15,652 nucleotides of DNA from Tannerella sp. (GTDB lineage: Bacteria; Bacteroidota; Bacteroidia; Bacteroidales; Tannerellaceae), in contig JAIRYY010000110.1 in NCBI GenBank assembly GCA_031267485.1, forward strand, positions 1 through 15,652. Reading direction: 5' to 3'. Positions 1 to 7,597 of this stretch are shown here, piece after piece (position 1 is the stretch's first letter; the number at the start of each line of letters is the position of its first letter). Below the pieces are notes generated by a model. It ran no database searches and was not told the origin of the DNA. It saw nothing but the letters and a program-made list of their open reading frames with translations. The translations under genes and the position numbers were made by a program.

Positions 1-579
1 CGCCGGCGCATTGTTCGCGAAGTCCCAGGCAATACCTTCCGACAGGCCGGAAGCCGTCGTAGCCGCTCTGCCGGTCATGCGCATGGCGATATAGTCGCCC
101 GGAAGCATATAGTACTTTACTTTCTCATAGTTTGCCGGCTCGTTTTCCTTCACCCATGCAAGTTTCGACAGGGTGAAGTTTCCCGGAGAGTTAAGCAGAT
201 GCGACAGGCATTTCCTGCTCCCGATTTTCGCAAAAGCCTTTTCGCCGTAAGGGACGGCGCGGCTATCGCACCAGATGATGGAATCGCGTATCGCGTTCAG
301 GCCTTTGTCAACCAAAACCAGGCCGTGCATCTGGTAGGAAATGCCAATCGCCACAATTTCCGCGGGATTTATTCCCGCCCCAGTTATGACCGACCGCGTA
401 ACCTGTTTCAGGTTTTCCCACCAAACGTCGGGACTTTGTTCCGCCCAGCCCACCTTGAGCGCTTTTATTTCCATTTCTTTTTTTGGGAAGAAATCCGTAG
501 CCGTCGTTTCCCCTGTTTCCGGATTCACAAGGCTTGCCTTTACCGAAGAACTTCCCAAATCATACCCAAGTAAGTACAT
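1..579 (-). CDS. xylB: Xylulokinase, N-terminal part (runs off left edge)
   Basis: Phosphorylates D-xylulose with ATP to give xylulose 5-phosphate, which enters the pentose phosphate pathway in the cytoplasm. Only the first 193 residues are inside the window; the family is about 490-500 residues long. The start gives MYLLGYDLGSSSVKA, the phosphate-binding loop of the FGGY sugar kinase fold with the conserved Asp at residue 7. GWAEQSP follows near residue 46, then the substrate-site motif QMHGL near 83-87 and WCDSRA near 108-113, all typical of XylB. The Nudix regulator gene lies 19 bp upstream on the same strand, so the two are probably co-transcribed. Xylose isomerase and a xylose transporter may follow outside the window, as in Bacteroides; that is inference. 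A kinase for another ketopentose is possible but less likely, because the whole segment reads like Bacteroides xylulokinase. Confidence 0.93.
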   Translation of the reverse strand, partial: MYLLGYDLGSSSVKASLVNPETGETTATDFFPKKEMEIKALKVGWAEQSPDVWWENLKQVTRSVITGAGINPAEIVAIGISYQMHGLVLVDKGLNAIRDSIIWCDSRAVPYGEKAFAKIGSRKCLSHLLNSPGNFTLSKLAWVKENEPANYEKVKYYMLPGDYIAMRMTGRAATTASGLSEGIAWDFANNAPA

Positions 580-598
580 GTCAAATTATTTTTTATGG

Positions 599-1306
599 TT
601 ATCTTTCGTTTTTATATTTGTACAGCCGGCCTGCCCTGTGCGGCACGTTTTTTTCAAATTCATCCAGCACAACCAGATTCTTCCACAGCCTGACCTTTTT
701 CTGAAAATTCCTCACGTCCGAGCGGGTCTGGTTAACGGCATCATAGAGCAGACGCAGTTGCGACAGCGTAAATTTGCGGGGCAACAGTTTGAACATCATA
801 TCCGGCTCCACGTTAAGCCAGTGCCGGATATGCTCCAGGCCTTTGCGGATAATGAGCGAATGGTCAAACGCCAGCGTCATTTTCTCCGTTTCGCGTACAT
901 TATACCAGTTAGCCGACCGGTCTTCCGAGTCGAGCGTTATTTTCCGGTTTATTTTTATCAGGGCGACATATCCGATGGTTACAATCCGTTCAATTTTGGT
1001 ATGCGTCGTCTTTTCCAGCCAAAGTACATCGCGCGGATTGCCCGAACGTTCCGGCGCGCCGAAACTCCGGAACTGGCTGAGCGGTATGTTTTTAAGCCCG
1101 GTCAGTTCCGTCAGCACCCGCGAAGCCGCTTCATCCAGGTTTTCATCCATATAAATGATGCTTCCCGGAAGTTTCTTGTCGCTATGGTCGCTGTTTTTTT
1201 CCTGTATGTGACGCTCTATCAACAGCACGTTAAGTTCTTTCCCATCGAACCCGAATACCACACAATCGACAGACACATAAGGATTAAATAGCCCTGCTTT
1301 TATCAT
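599..1306 (-). CDS. Nudix-fold transcriptional regulator of pentose use (NrtR/AraR/XylR type)
   Basis: A 235-residue protein with an N-terminal Nudix fold and a C-terminal winged-helix region (about residues 170-235), the architecture of NrtR-type regulators. In Bacteroidota such proteins control arabinose and, by context, xylose genes. The Nudix box is degenerate. The run starting at GSIIYMDENLDEAA has Asp where the first Glu should be, and the catalytic REUxEE core reads SRVLTE. It therefore probably binds a sugar or nucleotide ligand without hydrolysing it. The reading frame extends to an upstream ATG at 1369, but I chose the Met at 1306. A good -7 promoter element lies at 1337-1344, between the two candidate starts, and MIKAGLFNPYVSVDCV aligns with the usual start of this family. 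xylB follows after 19 bp, which suggests repression of the xylose genes and autoregulation. The exact effector is not visible from the sequence. Confidence 0.85.
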   Translation of the reverse strand: MIKAGLFNPYVSVDCVVFGFDGKELNVLLIERHIQEKNSDHSDKKLPGSIIYMDENLDEAASRVLTELTGLKNIPLSQFRSFGAPERSGNPRDVLWLEKTTHTKIERIVTIGYVALIKINRKITLDSEDRSANWYNVRETEKMTLAFDHSLIIRKGLEHIRHWLNVEPDMMFKLLPRKFTLSQLRLLYDAVNQTRSDVRNFQKKVRLWKNLVVLDEFEKNVPHRAGRLYKYKNER

Positions 1307-1336
1307 TTCGGAAATACTCTTTTTTAAATAACACGA

Positions 1337-1344
1337 CAAAAATA
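1337..1344 (-). promoter_or_regulatory. Bacteroidota -7 promoter element for the Nudix-xylB operon
   Basis: Read on the minus strand this is TATTTTTG, an exact match to the TAnnTTTG element used by the primary sigma factor of Bacteroidota. It would place the transcript start near 1330, about 25 bases before the chosen start codon at 1306. I see no clear TTTG at the usual -33 distance. Confidence 0.5.
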
Positions 1345-1377
1345 ATTTATTGCAATGAAAAACATGCATCCCGACAC

Positions 1378-1459
1378 TATGTTATAAAACATAATATCTC
1401 AATAATTTACATTTTGTATAAAGTACAATATACAAGACGGTGATATTGTATCAAATACA
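1378..1459. promoter_or_regulatory. Cluster of three AT-rich inverted repeats, candidate operators
   Basis: Three inverted repeats lie in the divergent gap: TATGTT-N4-AACATA at 1378-1393, TTGTATA-N8-TATACAA at 1414-1435, and TGTAT-CAA-ATACA at 1447-1459. They sit upstream of the minus-strand promoter at 1337-1344, and the second and third share TTGTAT. They are reasonable candidate binding sites for the neighbouring Nudix regulator. The region is AT-rich, so some short palindromes are expected by chance. Confidence 0.35.
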
Positions 1460-1473
1460 GTAAGATGCAAAAC

Positions 1474-1493
1474 GCCTGATGCAGGCTTTTTTT
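1474..1493 (+). terminator. Short intrinsic terminator-like hairpin, orphan
   Basis: GCCTG-ATG-CAGGC forms a perfect 5-bp stem with a 3-base loop, followed by seven T. On the plus strand this is a classic intrinsic terminator shape. No plus-strand gene ends here, because the neighbouring Nudix gene runs the other way. It lies upstream of the mce promoter, so it could insulate mce or end a small untranslated RNA. Confidence 0.45.
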
Positions 1494-1549
1494 GGGGATA
1501 TTTTTTTTTAAAATTCCGGCAGGAAGAATTTATTACAATTTTTTTTCCG

Positions 1550-1557
1550 TATCTTTG
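1550..1557 (+). promoter_or_regulatory. Bacteroidota -7 promoter element for the mce operon
   Basis: TATCTTTG matches TAnnTTTG exactly and lies 38 bp before the mce start codon. The sequence between promoter and start is A-rich with no Shine-Dalgarno, as is common in this phylum. No convincing -33 TTTG is visible; the upstream stretch is T-rich. Confidence 0.55.
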
Positions 1558-1595
1558 TCGCCGATTTAACAACTTATTTTTAAACACAATAATAA

Positions 1596-1997
1596 ATGGA
1601 TATTTCACACATAGAACATCTCGGTATTGCAGTAAAAAGCATCGAAGAACAGCTGCCATACTACGAACAGGTATTGGGCGTCAAGTGTTATAGCATCGAA
1701 GAGGTTGCGGACCAGAAAGTTAAAACCGCTTTCTTCCGTATCGGACAGACTAAGATTGAACTGCTTGAGCCGATGAGCGAAGACAGTACAATCGCCAAAT
1801 TCATCGAAAAACGAGGGGAAGGGATTCATCACATTGCATTTGCCGTTCCCGACGTGCAAAACGCGCTTGACGAAGCGGCTTCCAAAGGCGTGCAGCTTAT
1901 CGACAAGGCTCCTCGGGGAGGCGCCGAAGGGCTGACGATAGCGTTCCTGCACCCCAAATCCACTCATGGCGTACTGACGGAGTTATGTATGAAGTGA
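1596..1997 (+). CDS. mce: Methylmalonyl-CoA epimerase
   Basis: Interconverts (2R)- and (2S)-methylmalonyl-CoA, linking the B12-dependent mutase to the decarboxylase encoded next door. The 133 residues match the usual family length. The vicinal-oxygen-chelate fold is recognisable from its paired modules. IEHLGIAV at the N terminus carries the first metal ligand, His8. IELLEP follows near 54-59, GIHHIAFAV starts the second half near 77, and VLTEL near the C terminus carries the last ligand, Glu129. These correspond to the metal site of the well-studied Propionibacterium enzyme. It is the first gene of the operon, with mmdA 38 bp downstream. This pairing is typical of propionate-forming Bacteroidales. 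A general glyoxalase-family protein is the alternative, but motif and context both favour the epimerase. Confidence 0.95.
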   Translation: MDISHIEHLGIAVKSIEEQLPYYEQVLGVKCYSIEEVADQKVKTAFFRIGQTKIELLEPMSEDSTIAKFIEKRGEGIHHIAFAVPDVQNALDEAASKGVQLIDKAPRGGAEGLTIAFLHPKSTHGVLTELCMK

Positions 1998-2035
1998 CAG
2001 ACGACTGACCTTATTAACAATAAATAATTAATATA

Positions 2036-3589
2036 ATGGCAAATCAACTTGAAAAAGTAAGAGAGTTAATCGCATTGCGCGAAAAAGCGCGTCTCGGAGG
2101 CGGAGAAAAAGCGATAGAGAAACAACATCAGAGGGGGAAATACACTGCCCGCGAACGTATCGCCATGCTGCTGGACGAGGGCAGTTTCGAGGAGATGGAC
2201 ATGTTCGTCGAACACCGTTGCGTGAACTTCGGACAGGACAAGAAAAAAGTGCTGGGCGACGGCGTCGTTACCGGTTGCGGTACGATTGACGGACGCCTGG
2301 TTTATGTGTTTGCACAGGATTTTACCGTCTTCGGAGGTTCTCTCTCCGAAACGATGTCCCAGAAAATCTGCAAAGTCATGGATATGGCGATGAAGATGGG
2401 CGCGCCCTGCATCGGCATCAACGATTCGGGTGGCGCACGCATACAGGAAGGTATCAACGCGCTTGCGGGATATGCCGAAATTTTCCAGCGCAACATCATG
2501 GCTTCGGGCGTTATCCCGCAGATATCGGGTATCTTCGGGCCATGCGCAGGCGGTGCGGTTTATTCGCCGGCGCTGACCGATTTCACCCTGATGACGGAGG
2601 GCACATCCTATATGTTCCTTACCGGCCCCAAGGTCGTGAAAACTGTGACGGGCGAAGACGTTTCGCAGGAAGACCTCGGAGGGGCAAGCATCCACTCCAC
2701 GAAATCGGGCGTCACGCATCTTACGGCGCCTACCGAGGAGGACGGGCTGGCAATGATTCGCAAACTGTTGAGTTTCATGCCTCAGAACAACCTGGAGGAA
2801 CCGCCATACGTCGAATGTAACGACCACATAGACCGCCTTGACGATAACCTGAACGAAATCATACCGGACAGCGCAACTCAGGCTTACGACATGAACGAAG
2901 TGATTACTACGATTGTCGACAATAACGAGTTTTTTGAAATACAGCCGCACTATGCGAAGAATATCATGATTGGATTCGCCCGTTTCAACGGACAGGCCGT
3001 CGGTATCGTCGCCAATCAGCCGAAATACCTTGCCGGAGTTCTGGACAGCAACGCATCGCGCAAGGGCGCACGTTTCGTCCGTTTCTGCGATGCTTTCAAC
3101 ATACCTATCGTTACGTTTGTCGATGTTCCCGGATTCCTGCCCGGCACGGGACAGGAGTACAACGGTGTAATCCTGCACGGAGCCAAACTGCTTTATGCCT
3201 ACGGCGAAGCAACCGTGCCGAAAGTGACGGTTACGCTGCGCAAGTCTTACGGCGGTTCGCATATCGTGATGAGCTGCAAACAGCTGCGCGGCGACATTAA
3301 CTATGCATGGCCTACGGCCGAGATAGCCGTGATGGGCGGTTCGGGCGCGGCGGAAGTGTTATATGCCAAAGAACTTAAAGATGCAGCCGACCCGGTAGCG
3401 TTAATGGCCGAGAAAGTGAGTGAATACGATAAACTGTTCGCCAATCCGTACAATGCGGCAAGATACGGTTATATAGACGACGTGATAGAACCCCGCAACA
3501 CGCGCTTCCGCGTCATCCGCGCCCTGCAGCAGCTGCAGACCAAGAAACTGAACAATCCGGCCAAGAAACACGGCAATATTCCCTTATAA
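2036..3589 (+). CDS. mmdA: Methylmalonyl-CoA decarboxylase, carboxyltransferase (alpha) subunit
   Basis: Transfers the carboxyl group of (S)-methylmalonyl-CoA to the biotin carrier, releasing propionyl-CoA; the membrane beta subunit then decarboxylates the biotin and pumps sodium. The 517 residues have the length and two-domain crotonase-like layout of acyl-CoA carboxyltransferases. SGGARIQEG at 131-139 and [16 protein letters not shown] near 168-183 mark the N-terminal domain. [13 protein letters not shown] at 362-374 and the RKSYGG segment near 402-407 mark the C-terminal domain. Both domains appear intact. The gene lies between the epimerase and the OadG-like subunit and shares their strand with small gaps. 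Propionyl-CoA carboxylase beta subunits are close relatives. The linked oadB-type pump, and the absence of a biotin carboxylase gene in this operon, point to the decarboxylase. Confidence 0.93.
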   Translation: MANQLEKVRELIALREKARLGGGEKAIEKQHQRGKYTARERIAMLLDEGSFEEMDMFVEHRCVNFGQDKKKVLGDGVVTGCGTIDGRLVYVFAQDFTVFGGSLSETMSQKICKVMDMAMKMGAPCIGINDSGGARIQEGINALAGYAEIFQRNIMASGVIPQISGIFGPCAGGAVYSPALTDFTLMTEGTSYMFLTGPKVVKTVTGEDVSQEDLGGASIHSTKSGVTHLTAPTEEDGLAMIRKLLSFMPQNNLEEPPYVECNDHIDRLDDNLNEIIPDSATQAYDMNEVITTIVDNNEFFEIQPHYAKNIMIGFARFNGQAVGIVANQPKYLAGVLDSNASRKGARFVRFCDAFNIPIVTFVDVPGFLPGTGQEYNGVILHGAKLLYAYGEATVPKVTVTLRKSYGGSHIVMSCKQLRGDINYAWPTAEIAVMGGSGAAEVLYAKELKDAADPVALMAEKVSEYDKLFANPYNAARYGYIDDVIEPRNTRFRVIRALQQLQTKKLNNPAKKHGNIPL

Positions 3590-3607
3590 TCTTAAAACGG
3601 TAACGAC

Positions 3608-4492
3608 ATGACAAGAAACAAAAGGGGAATAATGCTGTTGCTCATGCTGCTGTTTGCGGCAGGGACTTACGCGCAGCGGGTTGCACATATGCGTATCAAT
3701 GAGGTGCTCGTCATCAACGAAGATAATTTTGTCGACGATTACGGAAAGCGCAACGGCTGGATTGAATTGTACAACAATTCCGCCGGGACGGTGAATATCG
3801 GCGGATGCTACCTGACCGACGACCCGAACAATCCCAGGAAATATCCGATACCGAAAGGCGACGTGCTCACCAAAATACCTCCCGGACAGCACGTGCTGTT
3901 CTGGGCGGACGACCTGGCAAGCCGCGGAACGTTTCATGTGAACTTCAAGCTGGACCCGGACAGGGAAAATTACATCGCGCTGTACGATGCGGACGGGAAG
4001 ACGCTGGTTGACGAAATCATCATCCCGGCAGGTCAGAAACCGGACGTAAGCTATGGCCGCAAGGTCGACGGAAATGAAGACTGGACCGTACTGGCAAAAG
4101 TAACCCCCAGCACAAACAACCTGACGCTGGACACGAACGAGAAAATCGAAAATTTTCAGGTCAACGATTCGCTGGGTATCGGCATGACAATCACGGCGAT
4201 GGCAGTTGTTTTTATCGGTCTCATCCTGCTTTATTTAGCATTCAAACTGGTAGGCCGGACGGCTATAAAAATGACGACGCGCAGGGCGCAGCAAGCCGGC
4301 GTGGAAAATATCCCGGCGAGAGGCCATACGGAAGACGGAGCGATACTCGCAGCTATTGCCGCTGCGCTTTATGAAGTGACGGAGGACGTGCACGATATCG
4401 AATCGACCGTGCTCACGATTCACAAAGTTACCCGGAGATATTCGCCGTGGAGTTCTAAAATATACAGCATGAGAGAACAACTAAAAAAATAA
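3608..4492 (+). CDS. Lamin-tail domain fused to OadG-type decarboxylase gamma subunit
   Basis: A 294-residue two-part membrane protein. A signal peptide (about 1-22, hydrophobic LLLMLLFAAGTYA) is followed by a lamin-tail-like beta domain (about 27-165; INEVLVINEDN, NGWIELYNNS, VNIGGCYLTDDPNN). A single transmembrane helix spans about 190-215. The conserved C-terminal OadG region (about 245-290) contains ILAAIAAALYEVTED and ends near KIYSMREQ. OadG subunits anchor and assemble sodium-pumping decarboxylases and are normally only about 80-120 residues long. Here the LTD would face the periplasm and the OadG tail the cytoplasm. It sits between the carboxyltransferase and the biotin carrier genes, so its role in the complex is well supported. 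What the LTD does is unknown. The fusion appears to be a Bacteroidales variant, since a similar gene lies in the equivalent operon of Bacteroides. Confidence 0.85.
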   Translation: MTRNKRGIMLLLMLLFAAGTYAQRVAHMRINEVLVINEDNFVDDYGKRNGWIELYNNSAGTVNIGGCYLTDDPNNPRKYPIPKGDVLTKIPPGQHVLFWADDLASRGTFHVNFKLDPDRENYIALYDADGKTLVDEIIIPAGQKPDVSYGRKVDGNEDWTVLAKVTPSTNNLTLDTNEKIENFQVNDSLGIGMTITAMAVVFIGLILLYLAFKLVGRTAIKMTTRRAQQAGVENIPARGHTEDGAILAAIAAALYEVTEDVHDIESTVLTIHKVTRRYSPWSSKIYSMREQLKK

Positions 4493-4504
4493 CACATACA
4501 TATT

Positions 4505-4936
4505 ATGAAACAGTTTAAATATACGATCAACGGTAATATATACAATGTAACCGTGAACAAGGTGGAAGATACCATTGCCGAAGTGGAAGTCAACGGAACT
4601 CCCTACAAGGTGTTGATGGACAAACCGGCCAAAAAACAGGTGATAACAGTAAAACGTCCCGTACAGGCGCCCACGACGGCGGCAGGCGGTCCGGTTGTTT
4701 CGCGCCCGGCAAAAACCGCATCGGGAGGAGCCGTCAAGTCACCGCTGCCGGGAGTGATCCTTACCGTCGACTGCAAAGTGGGCGACACGGTGAAGAAGGG
4801 ACAGAAACTCCTTGTGCTCGAAGCCATGAAGATGGAAAACACGATTCCGTCGGACCGTGAGGGTGTTGTCGCTGAAATAAAGGTAAACAAAGGTGACTCC
4901 GTATTGGAAGGGGCCGACCTGGTCATCATTAAATAA
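4505..4936 (+). CDS. Biotin carboxyl carrier subunit of methylmalonyl-CoA decarboxylase
   Basis: Carries the carboxyl group on biotin between the carboxyltransferase and the membrane pump. The 143 residues have an N-terminal region (about 1-50), a flexible Ala/Pro/Gly/Thr-rich linker (about 52-76) and a C-terminal biotinyl domain (about 77-143). The biotin site is EAMKMEN, with the modified lysine at residue 109. The linker is typical of carriers that must swing between two active sites. It starts 12 bp after the LTD-OadG gene and ends 8 bp before oadB, which indicates tight co-transcription. The corresponding symbol is mmdC in Veillonella and often accC/gcdC elsewhere, so I leave the symbol open. 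Confidence 0.93.
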   Translation: MKQFKYTINGNIYNVTVNKVEDTIAEVEVNGTPYKVLMDKPAKKQVITVKRPVQAPTTAAGGPVVSRPAKTASGGAVKSPLPGVILTVDCKVGDTVKKGQKLLVLEAMKMENTIPSDREGVVAEIKVNKGDSVLEGADLVIIK

Positions 4937-4944
4937 CGTATGCC

Positions 4945-6105
4945 ATGCAAGAAAGTTTCTTTACATTCTTAGGAGAGAATCTGCAGACATTCCTTTCGTA
5001 TACAGGGTTTGCACATGCTACATGGGGACATTTGATCATGATACTTGTCGGACTGTTCTTCATATACCTGGCCATAAGATACGAATTTGAACCGATGCTG
5101 CTGATACCGATCGGCTTTGGTATTCTGATCGGTAACATCCCGTTCAAGGATGCCGGACTGCAGATTGGCATATATGAAGAAGGTTCCGTGCTTAATATCC
5201 TCTATCAGGGGGTCGTCAAAGGCTGGTATCCGCCGCTCATATTCCTGGGCATAGGGGCGATGACGGACTTTTCCGCGCTGATATCCAATGCGAAGCTGAT
5301 GCTTATCGGCGCTGCGGCGCAGTTCGGCATTTTCGGAGCATATATCATTGCGTTACAGATGGGCTTTGATCCCAGTCAGGCTGCCGCCATTGGTATTATC
5401 GGCGGCGCGGACGGGCCTACGGCCATCTTCCTGTCATCGAAACTTGCGCCGAACCTGATGGGGGCGATTGCGGTATCGGCCTATTCGTACATGGCGCTGG
5501 TGCCCATCATACAACCGCCGTTCATGCGGTTGCTGACAACAAAAAAGGAACGTGTGATACGCATGAAACCGCCGCGGGTCGTATCCTCGACGGAAAAAAT
5601 CATTTTCCCGATTATCGGATTACTGCTGACATGCCTGCTTGTTCCATCCGGTTTGCCGCTGCTGGGCATGCTGTTTTTCGGAAACCTGATAAAGGAGAGC
5701 GGCGTCACACGCCGTCTGGCCGAAACCGCCCGCGGGCCGATGATTGACATCGTGACGATACTCCTCGGCATTACCGTCGGAGCTTCAACGCAGGCCACAC
5801 AGTTCCTCACCGTCTCTTCCGTCAAGATTTTCGGACTTGGCGCGCTGTCTTTCATGATGGCGACATGCGCCGGCGTCCTGTTTGTGAAATTCTTCAATCT
5901 TTTCCTCCGGGAAGGAAATAAAATCAACCCGCTTATCGGAAATGCAGGCGTATCCGCCGTCCCCGATTCGGCGCGAATCTCCCAGATGGAAGGACTGAAA
6001 TACGACCCGACCAACTACCTGCTGATGCACGCAATGGGCCCAAACGTGGCCGGCGTAATCGGCTCGGCCGTTGCCGCGGGCGTATTATTGGGATTTTTGG
6101 GGTAA
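4945..6105 (+). CDS. oadB: Sodium-pumping decarboxylase beta subunit (carboxybiotin decarboxylase)
   Basis: An integral membrane subunit that decarboxylates carboxybiotin and uses the energy to export sodium ions. The 386 residues are strongly hydrophobic with many membrane segments. The family signature GGADGPTAIF is at 153-162, where Asp156 is equivalent to the essential sodium-site Asp of Klebsiella OadB. NAGVSAVPDSAR (about 333-344) and GPNVAGVIGSAVAAG (about 365-379) also match conserved segments. It is the last gene of the operon; a strong hairpin follows 21 bp after its stop. Sequence alone does not separate OadB of oxaloacetate decarboxylase from MmdB. The mce-mmdA context makes methylmalonyl-CoA the likely substrate, so mmdB would be an equally good symbol. 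Confidence 0.94.
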   Translation: MQESFFTFLGENLQTFLSYTGFAHATWGHLIMILVGLFFIYLAIRYEFEPMLLIPIGFGILIGNIPFKDAGLQIGIYEEGSVLNILYQGVVKGWYPPLIFLGIGAMTDFSALISNAKLMLIGAAAQFGIFGAYIIALQMGFDPSQAAAIGIIGGADGPTAIFLSSKLAPNLMGAIAVSAYSYMALVPIIQPPFMRLLTTKKERVIRMKPPRVVSSTEKIIFPIIGLLLTCLLVPSGLPLLGMLFFGNLIKESGVTRRLAETARGPMIDIVTILLGITVGASTQATQFLTVSSVKIFGLGALSFMMATCAGVLFVKFFNLFLREGNKINPLIGNAGVSAVPDSARISQMEGLKYDPTNYLLMHAMGPNVAGVIGSAVAAGVLLGFLG

Positions 6106-6126
6106 AAATTAATTTATGTTATTATG

Positions 6127-6156
6127 AGGACGGCAACCGTGTCAGGTTGCCGTCCT
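6127..6156. terminator. Bidirectional terminator between oadB and hepT
   Basis: A perfect 12-bp inverted repeat, AGGACGGCAACC with a 6-base loop and GGTTGCCGTCCT, lies between two convergent genes. Plus-strand transcripts continue into TTGTTTATAT. On the minus strand the hairpin directly follows the hepT stop. It probably ends both operons. Confidence 0.85.
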
Positions 6157-6159
6157 TGT

Positions 6160-6492
6160 TTATATCAACTTATCAATATCTTTCTTCAATTCAGGCAGAT
6201 TATTAATGATTATGGCCCAGATATTTTCGTCGGACAGGGTGTCGTATGAATGGATTACAAAATTGCGCAGATTGACAATCTTACGGGCATTGTTTATCGG
6301 GATTTCAGGATCTTTCGACAGGATGCGGTTCACTGCTTCACCAATAATTTCAAGATTCCGTTCTATGGCGCGCTTAAGCATTTGGTTTTCCCGAAATTGG
6401 AGAAAATCCTTTTCGATGTTCCGGAAATAACCGTCTATTTCCTCAATGGCAATCCGGACATCATATAACCATTTTTCTACCCGTTCATCCAT
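6160..6492 (-). CDS. hepT: HepT-like HEPN toxin of a MntA-HepT pair
   Basis: A 110-residue, mostly helical HEPN-family protein, expected to be a ribonuclease toxin. The family active-site motif RX4-6HXY is present as RNFVIHSY at 76-83, with Arg76, His81 and Tyr83. In studied pairs the motif Tyr is the residue modified with AMP units by the MntA antitoxin. The gene begins inside the end of the nucleotidyltransferase gene with an 8-bp overlap, so the antitoxin is translated first and the two are probably coupled. The length and motif look intact, so the toxin may be functional. It was formerly annotated as DUF86. Confidence 0.92.
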   Translation of the reverse strand: MDERVEKWLYDVRIAIEEIDGYFRNIEKDFLQFRENQMLKRAIERNLEIIGEAVNRILSKDPEIPINNARKIVNLRNFVIHSYDTLSDENIWAIIINNLPELKKDIDKLI

Positions 6493-6784
6493 AAATCAGT
6501 TTTTTATTGCGCTCAATGGAACGGCGCAGAACAGGATTTCTAATGGTCTTTTCTTCCACCAAATCGACGGGGCAGCGGAACAAAAGTTCCAGTTTATCCT
6601 TTAGGTCCATATAGTTGTCGAAGTAGTGATAAAGGTTTACGTTACCGAAACTTACCAGCAAGTCGACATCGCTTGCCGGCGTAAATTTACCCGTAAGGGC
6701 GGAACCGAACAGATACATGTTTTTAACATTGTGTTGTCTGCAAAGTTCAGAGACGCCTGATATGTTTTGTTCCACAATATTCAT
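6485..6784 (-). CDS. mntA: MntA-like minimal nucleotidyltransferase antitoxin
   Basis: A 99-residue minimal nucleotidyltransferase. The family signature GSX10DXD is present: GSAL near residue 27, then DVD ten residues later. A third acidic residue lies in PVDLVEE near 72-78. Proteins of this type neutralise HepT by transferring AMP units to its active-site tyrosine. The reading frame is open further upstream, to 6910. I start at the Met at 6784 because it matches the family start (MNIVEQ) and lies just downstream of a strong promoter. The preceding residues, rich in Cys and Lys, look untranslated. The next gene, hepT, overlaps by 8 bp. The start lies so close to the predicted transcript start that the 5' leader would be only a few bases long. 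Confidence 0.9.
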   Translation of the reverse strand: MNIVEQNISGVSELCRQHNVKNMYLFGSALTGKFTPASDVDLLVSFGNVNLYHYFDNYMDLKDKLELLFRCPVDLVEEKTIRNPVLRRSIERNKKLIYG

Positions 6785-6797
6785 GTCTTTTTTTTTG

Positions 6798-6829
6798 CAA
6801 ATGTATGGATTTGTTTTGAAACACCCAAA
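6798..6829 (-). promoter_or_regulatory. Bacteroidota promoter for mntA-hepT (-33 and -7 elements)
   Basis: Read on the minus strand, TTTG (6826-6829) is followed after 20 bp by TACATTTG (6798-6805). This matches both parts of the TTTG / TAnnTTTG consensus at the standard spacing. Transcription would start near 6790, only about 6 bases before the mntA start codon. It is the best-formed promoter in the window and shows that the toxin-antitoxin pair has its own transcript. Confidence 0.7.
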
Positions 6830-6910
6830 ATGACAACGCCGGCATATTGCCTCAACAAAAGAACAGGAAGTCCGCGCCGCCAGCGGAAGGAAATCATTCT
6901 CAATTTTCAA

Positions 6911-7582
6911 TTAAAAATATTGCCTTGCGCCGAAAATGCCGGTTCCGATGCGTACCATGGTGCTGCCCTTGCTGATGGCGGCCGGGTAATCGTCGCTCAT
7001 GCCCATTGACAGTTCGCGGAAAACGGAACGGTCGACGGCCGGCATACAGCGGATTTCCTCGAAAAGTGTTCGCAGCGCGCCAAATTCGCGCCGGACCTGT
7101 TCCGTGTCGTCGGTGAATGTCGCCATTCCCATAAGTCCGCAAACCTGCGTGTGGGCAAATTGCCGGAGGACGTCTTCGGCGAAAAGGGAACGACATTCGC
7201 CGGTGGAGAACCCGTGTTTGCTGTCTTCGCCGGCGATGTGCACCTCGATGAGCGTGCGTATGGTACGCCCGCATTTCCCGGCCTGAAAGTCTATCTCCCG
7301 CATCAGTTTCAGTGAATCGACGCTTTGTATCATGGCGACAAACGGCGCGATGTGGCGGACTTTGTTCGTTTGCAGCGTGCCGATGAAATGCCATTCGACG
7401 TCTCCGGGTAAAACCGGCTGTTTGGCCGTCAGTTCCTGCACGCGGCTCTCCCCGAAGACGCGCTGCCCGGCGTCGTAAGCCTCTTTCACCGTCTCCGCAG
7501 GGTGGAATTTTGAGACGGCAATCAGTTGGACGCCATCGGGCAGCGCCGATTTGATTTTTAACAGATTTTCCCTTATATCCAT
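6911..7582 (-). CDS. yggS: YggS/PROSC family pyridoxal phosphate homeostasis protein
   Basis: A single-domain PLP-binding TIM-barrel protein, thought to buffer free pyridoxal 5'-phosphate rather than act as an enzyme. The 223 residues match the family length. The PLP lysine is Lys25 in AVSKFHP. HFIGTLQTNK (65-74) and the phosphate-binding segments LSMGMSDDY (191-199) and RIGTGIFG (211-218) are conserved. The DUF4494 gene lies 15 bp upstream on the same strand, and the two are probably one transcript; I recall this pairing from other Bacteroidota. No clear terminator is visible in the 126 bp between its stop and mntA, although a short GC-rich hairpin sits near 6873-6887. Confidence 0.95.
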   Translation of the reverse strand: MDIRENLLKIKSALPDGVQLIAVSKFHPAETVKEAYDAGQRVFGESRVQELTAKQPVLPGDVEWHFIGTLQTNKVRHIAPFVAMIQSVDSLKLMREIDFQAGKCGRTIRTLIEVHIAGEDSKHGFSTGECRSLFAEDVLRQFAHTQVCGLMGMATFTDDTEQVRREFGALRTLFEEIRCMPAVDRSVFRELSMGMSDDYPAAISKGSTMVRIGTGIFGARQYF

Positions 7583-7597
7583 TGCTGTTCGCCGGAG

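Noticed and set aside
341..1291. A 316-residue plus-strand frame across xylB and the Nudix gene
   Set aside because: It is antisense to two well-supported genes and has no recognisable domain.
1307..1369. A longer N terminus for the Nudix regulator, starting at 1369
   Set aside because: A -7 promoter element lies inside this extension, and the extra residues do not resemble the family start.
2066..3262. A long minus-strand reading frame opposite mmdA, and similar frames opposite argG and argC
   Set aside because: They are shadows of strongly conserved plus-strand genes and show no motif of their own.
6785..6910. A longer N terminus for the MntA-like protein
   Set aside because: The strong promoter at 6798-6829 lies inside it, and the extra residues are unlike the family.
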